This document shows, in pieces, positions 8,247 through 16,119 of a DNA stretch of 64,000 nt (positions within the stretch are counted from its first letter, which is position 1; each line of letters opens with the position of its first letter). The DNA comes from Bog-473 sp035551835. Lineage in GTDB: Bacteria; Actinomycetota; Acidimicrobiia; Acidimicrobiales; RAAP-2. The position numbers were made by a program, and so were the translations under genes. The DNA lies in NCBI GenBank assembly GCA_035551835.1, contig DASZMN010000126.1, forward strand, positions 12,709 to 76,708, read 5' to 3'. The notes beneath the pieces are model-generated. The model saw nothing but the letters and a program-made list of their open reading frames with translations, searched no databases and had not been told where the DNA came from.

Positions 8247-8340
8247 GCACGACTCGCGCACGACTCGCGCACGACTCGCGCACGACGTATGGCACGGCTC
8301 ACGCACGACCCCAGGCACCAATCGGCACCCGTCACGCCAC
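8247..8340. repeat. Tandem array with ~11-bp period (GCACGACTCGC), candidate response-regulator binding region
   Basis: Three perfect copies of GCACGACTCGC occupy 8247-8279. The GCAC core then recurs at 8280, 8292, 8303, 8315 and 8325, and GCCAC at 8336, so the spacings are 11, 11, 11, 12, 11, 12, 10 and 11 bp. OmpR/PhoB-family regulators bind direct repeats with 11-bp phasing (one helical turn). The array lies 211 bp upstream of such a regulator's start and 255 bp upstream of a sigma-factor gene. The binding role is inferred. Confidence 0.6.
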
Positions 8341-8423
8341 GCGCCGACGCCGTTGTGCACGTGCCGCCGTGCGGGCGCGAAACGCGTGTCCGGTCGAATT
8401 CTGCGCGCGCGCAGCGCGTCAAC

Positions 8424-8442
8424 GTTGCAGGATCTCTGCAAC
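8424..8442. promoter_or_regulatory. Perfect inverted repeat, candidate operator
   Basis: GTTGCAG and CTGCAAC form perfect 7-bp arms around a 5-nt spacer (GATCT). It lies about 150 bp upstream of the sigma-factor start, in the same gap as the GCAC array. It is typical in size for a dimeric repressor site; a short RNA hairpin is the alternative. Confidence 0.45.
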
Positions 8443-8594
8443 CGACTGACAACGAAGAGGCAACCCAACAGCCAATACTCGTGGAAGTAGAGTGGAGCTA
8501 CCGATGCAGCTGCGGAGTCTGCATAGGAAACTGGAAAGACTTCACGGGGGAAGTGGCGTTCGCCGGGAGACGCGAAACGAGGAGGGGAGCAACA

Positions 8595-9497
8595 GTGGCA
8601 TCGATGTCAGGTGCAATCTCCGCGAGGCCGGAGAACGTCGAACGGGAGGGGATCAACCGCCTGTGGTCCGAGTTCAAGGAAACGGGCGAGCGCACAGTGC
8701 GCAACGAGTTGATCGAGTACTACTCACCGTTCGTCAGGTACATCGCCGGGCGTGTCATGGCCGGGTTGCCGCGGCATTTCGACGAGGACGACTTGACCAG
8801 CTACGGCATCATCGGGCTCATCGACGCCATCGAGCGCTTCGAGCCCGACCGCAACCTCCGGTTCGAGACCTACGCCATCCCGCGGATCAAGGGCGCCATC
8901 ATTGACGAGCTGCGCTCCATCGATTGGGTCCCTCGCTCGGTGCGGAGCAAGGCACGTGCGGTCGAGCAGGCCGTCACCGACCTGGAGGCGACATTGCGTC
9001 GGACCCCGACCGAGTCAGAGGTGGCGACGGAGCTGGAAATGACTTCGGCCGATTTTCACGCGGCCCTCCGCAAGATCTCTTCCGCGGGCATGATCGCGCT
9101 CGATGAGATCCTGCGCGGCGGTGACCGCGCGGATCGCTCGACGCTCGGTGAGTCGTTGCCCGATCGGGCTTCGGGTCCCATGGACACCTTCGAGGCGAAG
9201 GAGTCGAAGCAGGCGTTGACCGATGCGCTCGAGGGCATGCCCGAACGCGAGCGGACCGTGCTGACGATGTACTACTACGGCGGCCTCACGCTCACCGAAA
9301 TCGGGACCATCCTCGGTGTCACCGAGAGCCGTGTCTGCCAGATCCACACGAAGGCGCTGCGCCACCTCCGATCGAAGCTGGCGGATGGTTCCGACGGCCA
9401 CGACCGCGGCAGGGTCATGACGGCGCGCCGTCAGCCGTCGACGCGCACCACCCGTCGGTCGGCTCGGCCGGCGAACGTGGAGCTGCTCGCCAGCTGA
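8595..9497 (+). CDS. RNA polymerase sigma factor, FliA/WhiG (sigma-28) family
   Basis: This 300-aa group 3 sigma factor has region 2 at about residues 25-100 (NELIEYYSPFVRYIAGRVMAG, then DLTSYGIIGLIDAIERFEP and FETYAIPRIKGAIIDELRSIDW) and region 3 with 'VPRSVRSKAR...'. Region 4 has 'LPERERTVLTMYYYGGLTLTEIGTILGVTESRVCQIHTKAL' as helix-turn-helix. This is the FliA/WhiG subfamily, which directs motility genes or, in Streptomyces, sporulation genes; no flagellar gene is visible here. The start is GTG 8595 with GGAGGGG at 8581-8587. The C-terminal ~35 residues are basic and low in complexity. No anti-sigma gene is adjacent. Confidence 0.9.
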   Translation: MASMSGAISARPENVEREGINRLWSEFKETGERTVRNELIEYYSPFVRYIAGRVMAGLPRHFDEDDLTSYGIIGLIDAIERFEPDRNLRFETYAIPRIKGAIIDELRSIDWVPRSVRSKARAVEQAVTDLEATLRRTPTESEVATELEMTSADFHAALRKISSAGMIALDEILRGGDRADRSTLGESLPDRASGPMDTFEAKESKQALTDALEGMPERERTVLTMYYYGGLTLTEIGTILGVTESRVCQIHTKALRHLRSKLADGSDGHDRGRVMTARRQPSTRTTRRSARPANVELLAS

Positions 9498-9579
9498 CGC
9501 CCGGTCGCCCTCCGAGCCGACGCACCGGTACGGTACGTCGTGCGGGCCGTGCGGCGGCCCGGATGACAGGGGGCACACC

Positions 9580-10980
9580 ATGCCGTTGCACAAGAGGGAA
9601 TCGGCTCGGGAGGAAATGCTCGACTCGATCTTCGCCGAGCGGGAACTGCAAGCCTGCCTGCCGTCCAAGCGCTTCCCGATCAAGGAGATGCGGACGGAGG
9701 ACGCGTACCAGTGCATCGTCGACGAGCTGATGCTCGACGGCAACGCACGGCAGAACCTGGCCACCTTCTGCCAGACGTGGGAGGAGCCCGAGATCCATCG
9801 CCTGATGGACATCGCGATCGACAAGAACCTGATCGACAAGGACGAATATCCCCAGACGGCCGAGCTCGAGCATCGCTGCGTGCAGATGCTGGCCGACCTC
9901 TGGAACGCACCGGAGAAGGAGCAGGCGGTCGGGTGCTCGGCGATCGGCTCGTCGGAGGCGTGCATGCTCGGCGGCATGGCCGCCAAGTGGCGGTGGCGGG
10001 CCAAGCGCAAGGCCGCCGGCAAGTCGACGGACAGCCCCAACATGGTCTGCGGGCCGGTCCAGGTGGTCTGGCACAAGTTCGCCCGCTACTGGGACGTGGA
10101 GATGCGCGAGATCCCGATGTCCCCTGGTCGCTACTGCATGGATGTCGAGCAGATGCTCGAACGGGTGGACGAGAACACGATCATGGTCGTGCCCACGTTC
10201 GGCGTGACCTACACGGGCTCGTACGAGCCGGTGCTCGAGCTGTCTCAGGCGCTCGACAAGCTCCAGGAGGAGACCGGCCTCGACGTGGACATCCACGTCG
10301 ACGGCGCCAGCGGCGCGTTCCTGGCCCCGTTCTGCGCCCCCGAGATCCTGTGGGACTTCCGCGTCCCCCGGGTGAAGTCGATCAGCACGTCCGGTCACAA
10401 GTTCGGCCTCGCGCCGCTGGGTGTGGGCTGGGTCATCTGGCGCGACGTCGCCGAGCTGCCCGAGGACCTGATCTTCCACGTGACCTATCTGGGCGGCGAC
10501 ATGCCGGTTTTCCAGATCAATTTCTCGCGGCCGGCCGGCCAGATCGTGGCCCAGTACTACAACTTCGTCCGGCTCGGCCGGGACGGCTACCGCAACGTCC
10601 ACGACGCGTGCTACCTGACGGGCAAGTTCCTGACGCACGAGGTGTCCAAGCTCGGCCCGTTCGAGATCCTGTGCGACTCGGACCCGCAGACCGGGATCCC
10701 CTCGGTGGCCTGGCGCATCCGCGCGGGGGAGGACCCGGGCTACACGCTCTACGACGTCGCCGACCGGTTGCGGACGCGCGGCTGGCAGGTGCCGGCGTAC
10801 CCGTTGACCGGCTCGGTGTCCGACGTGTCGGTGCAGCGCATCCTGGTGCGCCAGGGCGTCAGCCGGGACCTGGCGACGCTGCTCCTCGACGACATGCAGC
10901 AGGCCATCGCGCACTTCGACCGCCACCCTGTCTCGGTGTCGATGACCCGTGAGGAGTCAGGCGGCTTCAGCCACCTGTAG
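9580..10980 (+). CDS. gadB: Glutamate decarboxylase
   Basis: This 466-aa PLP enzyme converts glutamate to GABA and CO2 with uptake of a proton, the core of acid resistance. Seen motifs are the substrate/PLP segment GCSAIGSSEA, HVDGASGAF (Asp241 binds the PLP pyridine nitrogen) and STSGHKFGLAPLG with the PLP Lys274. Length and ending match the Escherichia coli enzyme: His465 is the penultimate residue, where E. coli GadB carries the His that plugs the active site at neutral pH. No glutamate/GABA antiporter gene is next to it. The Shine-Dalgarno is 'caggggg'. The last 14 bases overlap the convergent channel-like gene. Confidence 0.93.
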   Translation: MPLHKRESAREEMLDSIFAERELQACLPSKRFPIKEMRTEDAYQCIVDELMLDGNARQNLATFCQTWEEPEIHRLMDIAIDKNLIDKDEYPQTAELEHRCVQMLADLWNAPEKEQAVGCSAIGSSEACMLGGMAAKWRWRAKRKAAGKSTDSPNMVCGPVQVVWHKFARYWDVEMREIPMSPGRYCMDVEQMLERVDENTIMVVPTFGVTYTGSYEPVLELSQALDKLQEETGLDVDIHVDGASGAFLAPFCAPEILWDFRVPRVKSISTSGHKFGLAPLGVGWVIWRDVAELPEDLIFHVTYLGGDMPVFQINFSRPAGQIVAQYYNFVRLGRDGYRNVHDACYLTGKFLTHEVSKLGPFEILCDSDPQTGIPSVAWRIRAGEDPGYTLYDVADRLRTRGWQVPAYPLTGSVSDVSVQRILVRQGVSRDLATLLLDDMQQAIAHFDRHPVSVSMTREESGGFSHL

Positions 10981-12145
10981 GCACGGCCGGCCCGGACGCC
11001 GGGACGTGGGCCGCCCAGTCCACGTGGATGAGGCGACGGCGGAGGAACCGTGGCTTGCCGACCACCGCGGCGCGGTCGCTGGTCCAGGGCGCAGTCGACG
11101 CGACCGTGAGTCCTGCGAGCGCCCGCAAGGCGGGTTCGTAGGTCGAGCGCACCCAGGCGAAGCGGCGCCACCCTTCCTCCCGGCGCTCGGGTGGGACGTC
11201 GATGATGGGCGCGAGCGCCGCCATGGCCTCGTCGTACTCGGCCCGCGAGACCGTGATCGGAGGGGCGGGTTCGGAGAAGTGCGCGGTGAGTTCGGCGAAC
11301 CCCGTCGGCTCGGCGAGGGGGAGGCTGGCCGCCTGCGCCACGCGGACGAACCCCGGCATGCCGTAGACGAGGATCATCGTCGGCCCCTTCTCGATGTCCG
11401 CGAACGAATCGCCGGCCATCGTCTCCCTCGCCGAGAGCACCAGGGCCGAGGCATCGAGCAGCGCGCCGATCGACGCCACCCACGAGTGGTCCCGCTGGGT
11501 CTCGGGGAAGTAGCTGAGGATGGGGAACGCCGTGTGCGTCTGCTGCATGTCGAGGATCCAATCGGCCTGGTTGCGCCAGAACTCCGTGGTCTCCAGGCCG
11601 CCGATGCGCTGGAGGTTCTGGAGGATGTCCACCGCCCGGGGCGGCGCACCGGCGACGGGGCGGAGCCGCACCACGCCCTTCTCCCGGGCGTTGTACGCCG
11701 CGTAGATCGTGGGCAGATAGCTGATGAGCAGGGCGACGAGCCCCAGCCCGATCGTCGCCTCGATGAACGCCAGCCAGATGCGGGTCGTCGTGTCGGGTTC
11801 GGCGAACCCGAGCGTGGTCAACGAGGAGCCGCTGATCTCGAAGGCCCGCTGGACGGTCAGCGACCCGGTGCCCCAGAAAATGAAGCTGAAGGCGAGCACC
11901 ATCAGGAGCATCCAGACGAGCGGGAGGCTGACCAGGGCCACCGGGGCGTACAGCGCGCGCAACCTGATCCAACGCGCCCGGGTCGGGGAGCGATGGACGA
12001 GGAGGCGGTAGACGAGCGCGAACACCCCTTGGGAGAGGTGCGGCATGCCCTCTTGGGGCAGGACGACCGTCTTGAGCGCCGATCCGAGGATCGCCAGCAC
12101 GACGACGGCGCCGAAGACGAACGAGAGGACCTGCAGGGCGACCAT
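10967..12145 (-). CDS. Two-pore-helix channel-like membrane protein with large cytoplasmic domain
   Basis: This 392-aa protein has an N-terminal membrane helix (about 4-25), a second near 68-92, a re-entrant-like segment 'FEISGSSLTTLGFAEP' (about 103-118) and a third helix (about 122-145). A ~240-residue soluble region follows. The order helix/pore loop/helix and the TTLGF stretch recall 2-TM potassium channels (TTVGYGD), but the canonical selectivity filter is not intact. Ion conduction is therefore a hypothesis. It ends inside gadB by 14 bp in convergent orientation. It starts 9 bp after the DUF1269 gene and is likely co-transcribed with it. Confidence 0.6.
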   Translation of the reverse strand: MVALQVLSFVFGAVVVLAILGSALKTVVLPQEGMPHLSQGVFALVYRLLVHRSPTRARWIRLRALYAPVALVSLPLVWMLLMVLAFSFIFWGTGSLTVQRAFEISGSSLTTLGFAEPDTTTRIWLAFIEATIGLGLVALLISYLPTIYAAYNAREKGVVRLRPVAGAPPRAVDILQNLQRIGGLETTEFWRNQADWILDMQQTHTAFPILSYFPETQRDHSWVASIGALLDASALVLSARETMAGDSFADIEKGPTMILVYGMPGFVRVAQAASLPLAEPTGFAELTAHFSEPAPPITVSRAEYDEAMAALAPIIDVPPERREEGWRRFAWVRSTYEPALRALAGLTVASTAPWTSDRAAVVGKPRFLRRRLIHVDWAAHVPASGPAVPTGG

Positions 12146-12154
12146 TGGCTCGAT

Positions 12155-12673
12155 CTATGCCGGCGCGGCGATCTCTTTGCCGGCGGCCTGCACGGCGTTG
12201 TCGATCTGATCCTTGTCGACCTCGAGCTCCTTGGCCACGTGTGTCCGCGCCTTGAGCCCGGCCCGCTCCAGCGCCTCACGCACGGTGTTCTGCCCGACGA
12301 CGACGAGGGCCGCCTCGCCGGCGTCAATGGCGTCGCCGAACTCCTTGATGTCCGCGCGTGACATGCCCTTCCACAGATGGCCGCTCACGCCGCCGACCGC
12401 CGCTCCCACGAGCGCCGAGGCGATGATGGAGGGCGGGAACAAGATCCCGACGAGCGCGCCGGCGGCCGCGCCGCCCCACGCCCCGTGGCGCGTCGTCAGC
12501 TCGTCCTTGTTCACGTGGACCTTGCCTGCGTCGTCCTTGGTCACGATGGCCGCGTCATAGGTGCCGACGGCGCCCGCCGCACGGAGGTCTTTCACGACCC
12601 GGTAGTCAGCGCGCGCGTCGACCTCGCTGGCATACGTCCCGATGAAGATGAAGACGCCCTCGCTCTTCGCCAT
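12155..12673 (-). CDS. DUF1269 family protein
   Basis: This 172-aa protein has a ferredoxin-like N-terminus ('FIFIGTYASEVDARADYRVVKDL', 'YDAAIVTKDDAGKVHVNKDE') and a Gly/Ala-rich hydrophobic hairpin 'TRHGAWGGAAAGALVGILFPPSIIASALVGAAVGGVSGHL' in the middle. A helical tail with 'FGDAIDAGEAALVVVG' completes the DUF1269 layout. The family is found in stress-related contexts and its biochemical role is unknown. The start is ATG 12673 with an 'aaagga' Shine-Dalgarno. It is the first gene of a probable two-gene unit with the channel-like gene and is divergent from fhs. Confidence 0.8.
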   Translation of the reverse strand: MAKSEGVFIFIGTYASEVDARADYRVVKDLRAAGAVGTYDAAIVTKDDAGKVHVNKDELTTRHGAWGGAAAGALVGILFPPSIIASALVGAAVGGVSGHLWKGMSRADIKEFGDAIDAGEAALVVVGQNTVREALERAGLKARTHVAKELEVDKDQIDNAVQAAGKEIAAPA

Positions 12674-12818
12674 GAATCTGTTCCTTTCTGGTGGCCCCGC
12701 CGGCCGGCCGGACGTCTGGACCCGGGGGGCTGACCTCCCCTGCATTCGGGAGCGAGCGTAGAGCCGCGAGGCCGGCCAGGCCCGGACCCGGCTCGGCTGC
12801 CCGGCCACGGTGTCTGGC

Positions 12819-14528
12819 ATGATCGAGCGGGTGCCACTCCCTCCGGCCATAGAGATCGCGCGGCGCGCCACGCTGCGTCCGATCACCGACATCGCCGCGC
12901 TGATGGGCCTCGGACCGGAGCTGCTCGAGCCCTACGGCTCCCACGTGGCCAAGGTGAGCCTCGACGCGGTCGAGGCGCTGGGTCGCCGGCCCACAGCGCG
13001 CTACGTCGTGGTGACGGCGGTCACGCCGACCCCGCTCGGCGAGGGAAAGACGACGACCACCGTCGGTCTCGGCCAGGCGCTGGCGTGCATCGGGCGTCGG
13101 GCGACCATCGCGATCCGCCAGGCGTCCATGGGGCCCACGTTCGGGATCAAGGGCGGGGCGGCCGGCGGTGGCTACAGCCAGGTCGTCCCCTTCGAGAACC
13201 TCAACCTGCACCTGACCGGCGACCTGCATGCGGTGACCGCCGCCAACAACCTGCTGGCGGCCATGGTCGACAACCACCTCTACAGCGGCAACGAGTTGGG
13301 GCTCGACCCCCACGGCATCACGTGGAAGCGCGTCCTCGACGTGAACGACCGCTCGTTGCGTCACATCGTCAGCGGCCTGGGCGGCCGCCAGGACGGCACC
13401 CCGCGCGAGACGGGGTTCGACATCACCGCCGCCTCGGAGGCTATGGCCGTGCTCGCTCTGTCGCGAGACCTGCACGACATGCGCGCCCGCTTCGGGCGCA
13501 TCGTCGTCGGGTACACCGTCGCCGGGGAGCCGATCACCGCCGAGCAGTTGAAGGCGGCCGGTGCCATGGCGGTCATCATGCGCGACGCCATCAAGCCGAA
13601 CTTGCTGCAGACCCTGGAGAACACGCCCGTGCTCGTGCACGCCGGGCCCTTCGGGAACATCGCCCACGGCAACTCCTCGGTGGTGGCCGACCTGATCGGC
13701 ATCCACTCGGGGGAGTATCTCGTCACAGAGGCCGGCTTCGGAGCCGACATGGGTGCCGAGCGGTTCTTCAACATCAAGTGCCGCACCTCGGGCCTGGTGC
13801 CCGATGCGGCGGTCGTCGTGACGACGGTCCGCGCGCTGAAGCTGCATTCGGGGCACCACAAGGTCATCGCCGGCCGCCCGCTCCCACCGGCCATGCTCGA
13901 GGAGAATCCGGACGAGGTGCGACTCGGCGCGGCGAACCTGCTCGCCCACCTGGCCATCGTGCGCCGGCACGGCGTGACGCCGGTGGTGGCGATCAACGCC
14001 TTCGCGGATGACTTCGCGTCCGAACACGAGGCCATCCGGGAGATCGCGGCATCGGCCGGAGCCCGCTCGGCCGTCTGCCACCACTTCGAGAAGGGCGGCA
14101 AGGGCGCCGTCGAGTTGGCCGAGGCCGTGGTCGATGCGGCCGAGGAGCCGAGCGAGTTCCAGCTGCTCTACGGGGACGGCGCCAGCCTGCGGGAGAAGAT
14201 CGAAGCCGTCGCCACCGAGGTCTACGGCGCCGACGGCGTGGACTACCGGCCGCAGGCCGCACGCCAACTCGACACGTACGAGCGGGCCGGCTTCGGCTCG
14301 CTGCCGGTTTGCATCGCCAAGACGCACCTGTCCATCTCGTCGGACCCCAAGCTGCTCGGTGCCCCGAAGGGCTGGCGGCTGCCCGTACGCGAGGCCCGCG
14401 CCAATGTGGGCGCCGGCTTCGTGTACCTCGTCAGCGGCGACATGCGGACCATGCCCGGGCTCTCGAGCCACCCGGCCGCCGAGACCATCGACATCGACGA
14501 GAACGGCAACGTCGTCGGCCTTTACTGA
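12819..14528 (+). CDS. fhs: Formate--tetrahydrofolate ligase
   Basis: This ~569-aa enzyme makes 10-formyl-THF from formate, THF and ATP. Visible are the ATP-binding loop 'TPTPLGEGKTTTTVGLGQAL' near the N-terminus, 'RQASMGPTFGIKGGAAGGGYSQV', 'HLTGDLHAVTAANNLLAAMVDNH' and 'PFGNIAHGNSSV'. Also present are 'EAGFGADMGAEKF'-like EAGFGADMGAERF and the C-terminal 'KTHLSISSDP'. These are diagnostic for FTHFS and length fits the family. The start is uncertain: GTG 12810 and ATG 12819 are in frame and neither has a good Shine-Dalgarno. It is followed after 19 bp by an acyl-CoA dehydrogenase gene, possibly one transcript. Confidence 0.93.
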   Translation: MIERVPLPPAIEIARRATLRPITDIAALMGLGPELLEPYGSHVAKVSLDAVEALGRRPTARYVVVTAVTPTPLGEGKTTTTVGLGQALACIGRRATIAIRQASMGPTFGIKGGAAGGGYSQVVPFENLNLHLTGDLHAVTAANNLLAAMVDNHLYSGNELGLDPHGITWKRVLDVNDRSLRHIVSGLGGRQDGTPRETGFDITAASEAMAVLALSRDLHDMRARFGRIVVGYTVAGEPITAEQLKAAGAMAVIMRDAIKPNLLQTLENTPVLVHAGPFGNIAHGNSSVVADLIGIHSGEYLVTEAGFGADMGAERFFNIKCRTSGLVPDAAVVVTTVRALKLHSGHHKVIAGRPLPPAMLEENPDEVRLGAANLLAHLAIVRRHGVTPVVAINAFADDFASEHEAIREIAASAGARSAVCHHFEKGGKGAVELAEAVVDAAEEPSEFQLLYGDGASLREKIEAVATEVYGADGVDYRPQAARQLDTYERAGFGSLPVCIAKTHLSISSDPKLLGAPKGWRLPVREARANVGAGFVYLVSGDMRTMPGLSSHPAAETIDIDENGNVVGLY

Positions 14529-14547
14529 GACCCAAGGAGGATCAGCC

Positions 14548-15783
14548 ATGGCGATCGACTTCACCCTCGCCCCCGAACACGAAGAGATCCGGTCCCGGGT
14601 GCGCACCTTCATCCAGGACACGGTGGTGCCCCGGATCAAGGGCTTCGACGACGAGTCGCGCGTCACCGAGCGCCACGAGTACCTGGTCACCATCCTCGAA
14701 TTGCGCGAGGAAGCCAAGCGCCAGGGTTTGTGGTTGCCCCACATGCCCGAGGAATGGGGTGGCATGGGCCTCGGCCACGTCGCCCTGGCCATGGTGCAGG
14801 CCGAGTCGGGCAAGACGAGGCTCGGGCCCTGGATCCTCAATTGCATGGCACCCGACGAGGGGAACATGCACACCCTGCTGCACTGGGGCACCGAGGAGCA
14901 GAACCAGAAATACCTGCGCCGGCTCTGTGAAGGCACGGCCATGTCCTGCTTCGCCATGACCGAGCCGGAGGTGGCGGGCTCGGATCCGACGCTGATCCAG
15001 ACCCGGGCCGAGAAGGACGGTGACGAGTGGATCATCAACGGGCACAAGTGGTTCATCTCCAACGCGCGCCGCGCCCAGTTCGCCATCCTGATCGCCCGCA
15101 CCGAGCCCGACGTGCCTGCCGGCTCCCGCGGGGCCAACACGGCGTTCCTGGTCGATCTACCGGCCGAGGGCTGGAATGACGTGCGCGAGGTGGAGACGAT
15201 GCACGGCTCGACCGGGCACTCCGAGATCGTGATCGAGGACCTGCGCGTCCACGACTCGCAGATCCTGGGCGGACGTGGCAACGGCCACCGGCTCGGGCAG
15301 TACCGCCTGGGGCCGGCCCGGCTGGCCCACTGCATGCGCTGGATCGCGCAGGCCGAGACGGCGCTCGACATGATGGTCGACCGCGCGCTGCACCGGTACT
15401 CGCACGGTTCCCTGCTCGCCGAGAAGCAGGGGGTGCAGTGGCTGATCGCGGACTCCGCCATGGAGCTCTACCAGTGCAAGCTCATGGTGCTCCATGCCGC
15501 GTACAAGGTCGACCGCGGCGACGACTTCCGCACGGAGGTCTCCATGGCCAAGCACTTCGTGGCCAACAGCCTGAACCGCATCATCGACCGCTCCATGCAG
15601 GTGCACGGCGCGCTGGGCTATTCGACCGACACCCCGCTGGCCAACATGCTCCAGCACGCCCGCTGGGCCCGCTTCGCCGACGGCGCCGACGAGATCCACC
15701 AGATGCGGATCGCCGAGAGGACCATCGCGGCTTACAAGGACACCGGCTCGACCAACGCCGCCACCGGCGGGCTGCCGCTCTGA
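14548..15783 (+). CDS. Acyl-CoA dehydrogenase (ACAD family)
   Basis: This 411-aa flavoprotein shows the N-terminal helical domain and FAD/substrate segments: 'CFAMTEPEVAGSDPTLIQTRAEKDGDEWIINGHKWFISNA' (beta domain) and 'MHGSTGHSEIVIEDLRV'. The C-terminal 'MQVHGALGYSTDTPLANMLQHARWARFADGADEIHQMRIAERTI' also fits. The catalytic base region reads FADGADEIHQ instead of the classic YEGTSE; this is typical of the FadE-like/ACAD10-11 subgroup, whose substrate is uncertain. A perfect AAGGAGG lies 8 nt before ATG 14548. Confidence 0.9.
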   Translation: MAIDFTLAPEHEEIRSRVRTFIQDTVVPRIKGFDDESRVTERHEYLVTILELREEAKRQGLWLPHMPEEWGGMGLGHVALAMVQAESGKTRLGPWILNCMAPDEGNMHTLLHWGTEEQNQKYLRRLCEGTAMSCFAMTEPEVAGSDPTLIQTRAEKDGDEWIINGHKWFISNARRAQFAILIARTEPDVPAGSRGANTAFLVDLPAEGWNDVREVETMHGSTGHSEIVIEDLRVHDSQILGGRGNGHRLGQYRLGPARLAHCMRWIAQAETALDMMVDRALHRYSHGSLLAEKQGVQWLIADSAMELYQCKLMVLHAAYKVDRGDDFRTEVSMAKHFVANSLNRIIDRSMQVHGALGYSTDTPLANMLQHARWARFADGADEIHQMRIAERTIAAYKDTGSTNAATGGLPL

Positions 15784-15795
15784 GGGGCGGGACCG

Positions 15796-16119
15796 ATCGG
15801 CTGCCTCTTCACTCTCGTCTCCGCCTTCTCGGCGCGCCTCGCCCTGTTCTTGGTGTGGGTGTTCACCGACCGGCTGACCATCGCGTTCCGTTCGGGGTGG
15901 GAGGGCGTCATCGGGTTCGTCCTCCTGCCGTACGCGACGCTCTTCTACGCGCTGGTGTACGCACCTCACATGGGGGTCGACGCGTTCGGCTGGGTGATCG
16001 TCGCCCTGGGGATCGTGCTCGACCTGTCGTCCCACCTGTTCGGCTCGCGCGGGGCGCGACGCCGGAGGGCGCGGCGCAACCAGCGCGCGCCGGCGACCGA
16101 GGCCGGCTCCCGCCGCTAG
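15796..16119 (+). CDS. Small membrane protein without a canonical start codon
   Basis: The product has two hydrophobic helices ('GCLFTLVSAFSARLALFLVWVF' and 'GVIGFVLLPYATLFYALVYAP') plus a third 'FGWVIVALGIVLDLSSHLFG', and a highly basic tail (RGARRRRARRNQR). It resembles small actinobacterial proteins that begin M-G-C-L-F. Here that Met position is ATC (15796), and the only standard start in frame is TTG 15850, which would cut into the first helix. 'gaggggcggg' at 15782-15791 could act as Shine-Dalgarno. It follows the acyl-CoA dehydrogenase stop in the same frame, and its stop overlaps the 3' end of tsaD by 4 bp. The function is unknown. Confidence 0.55.
   Translation: MGCLFTLVSAFSARLALFLVWVFTDRLTIAFRSGWEGVIGFVLLPYATLFYALVYAPHMGVDAFGWVIVALGIVLDLSSHLFGSRGARRRRARRNQRAPATEAGSRR

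Larger units (their letters stand above)
8037..8594. other. 558-bp non-coding regulatory region
   Basis: The gap separates the divergent response-regulator and sigma-factor genes. It holds a GCAC array with about 11-bp periodicity (8247-8340) and a 7-bp-arm inverted repeat (8424-8442), annotated separately. Long frames cross it on both strands but show no domain homology, and both flanking genes start after strong Shine-Dalgarno sequences. Confidence 0.7.

Noticed and set aside
8247..8340. Possible CRISPR array.
   Set aside because: The repeat unit is 11 bp with no unique spacers and no cas genes nearby; phasing fits protein binding sites.
8037..8468. N-terminal extension of the response regulator across the repeat region (408-codon frame).
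   Set aside because: A perfect Shine-Dalgarno precedes GTG 8036 close to the receiver domain, and the extension is low-complexity translation of the GCAC array.
12606..15461. A 951-codon open frame on the minus strand, and other long frames antisense to real genes (for example 4605-6197, 21326-23995 and 26435-28882).
   Set aside because: They are antisense to well-supported genes, show no domain homology and have Arg/Pro/Ala/Gly-rich composition, as expected of shadow frames in high-GC DNA.
15781..15850. Stop-codon read-through joining the acyl-CoA dehydrogenase to the small membrane protein, since both share a frame.
   Set aside because: The dehydrogenase is complete at its normal length, and a purine-rich ribosome site follows the stop. 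A separate start is simpler.
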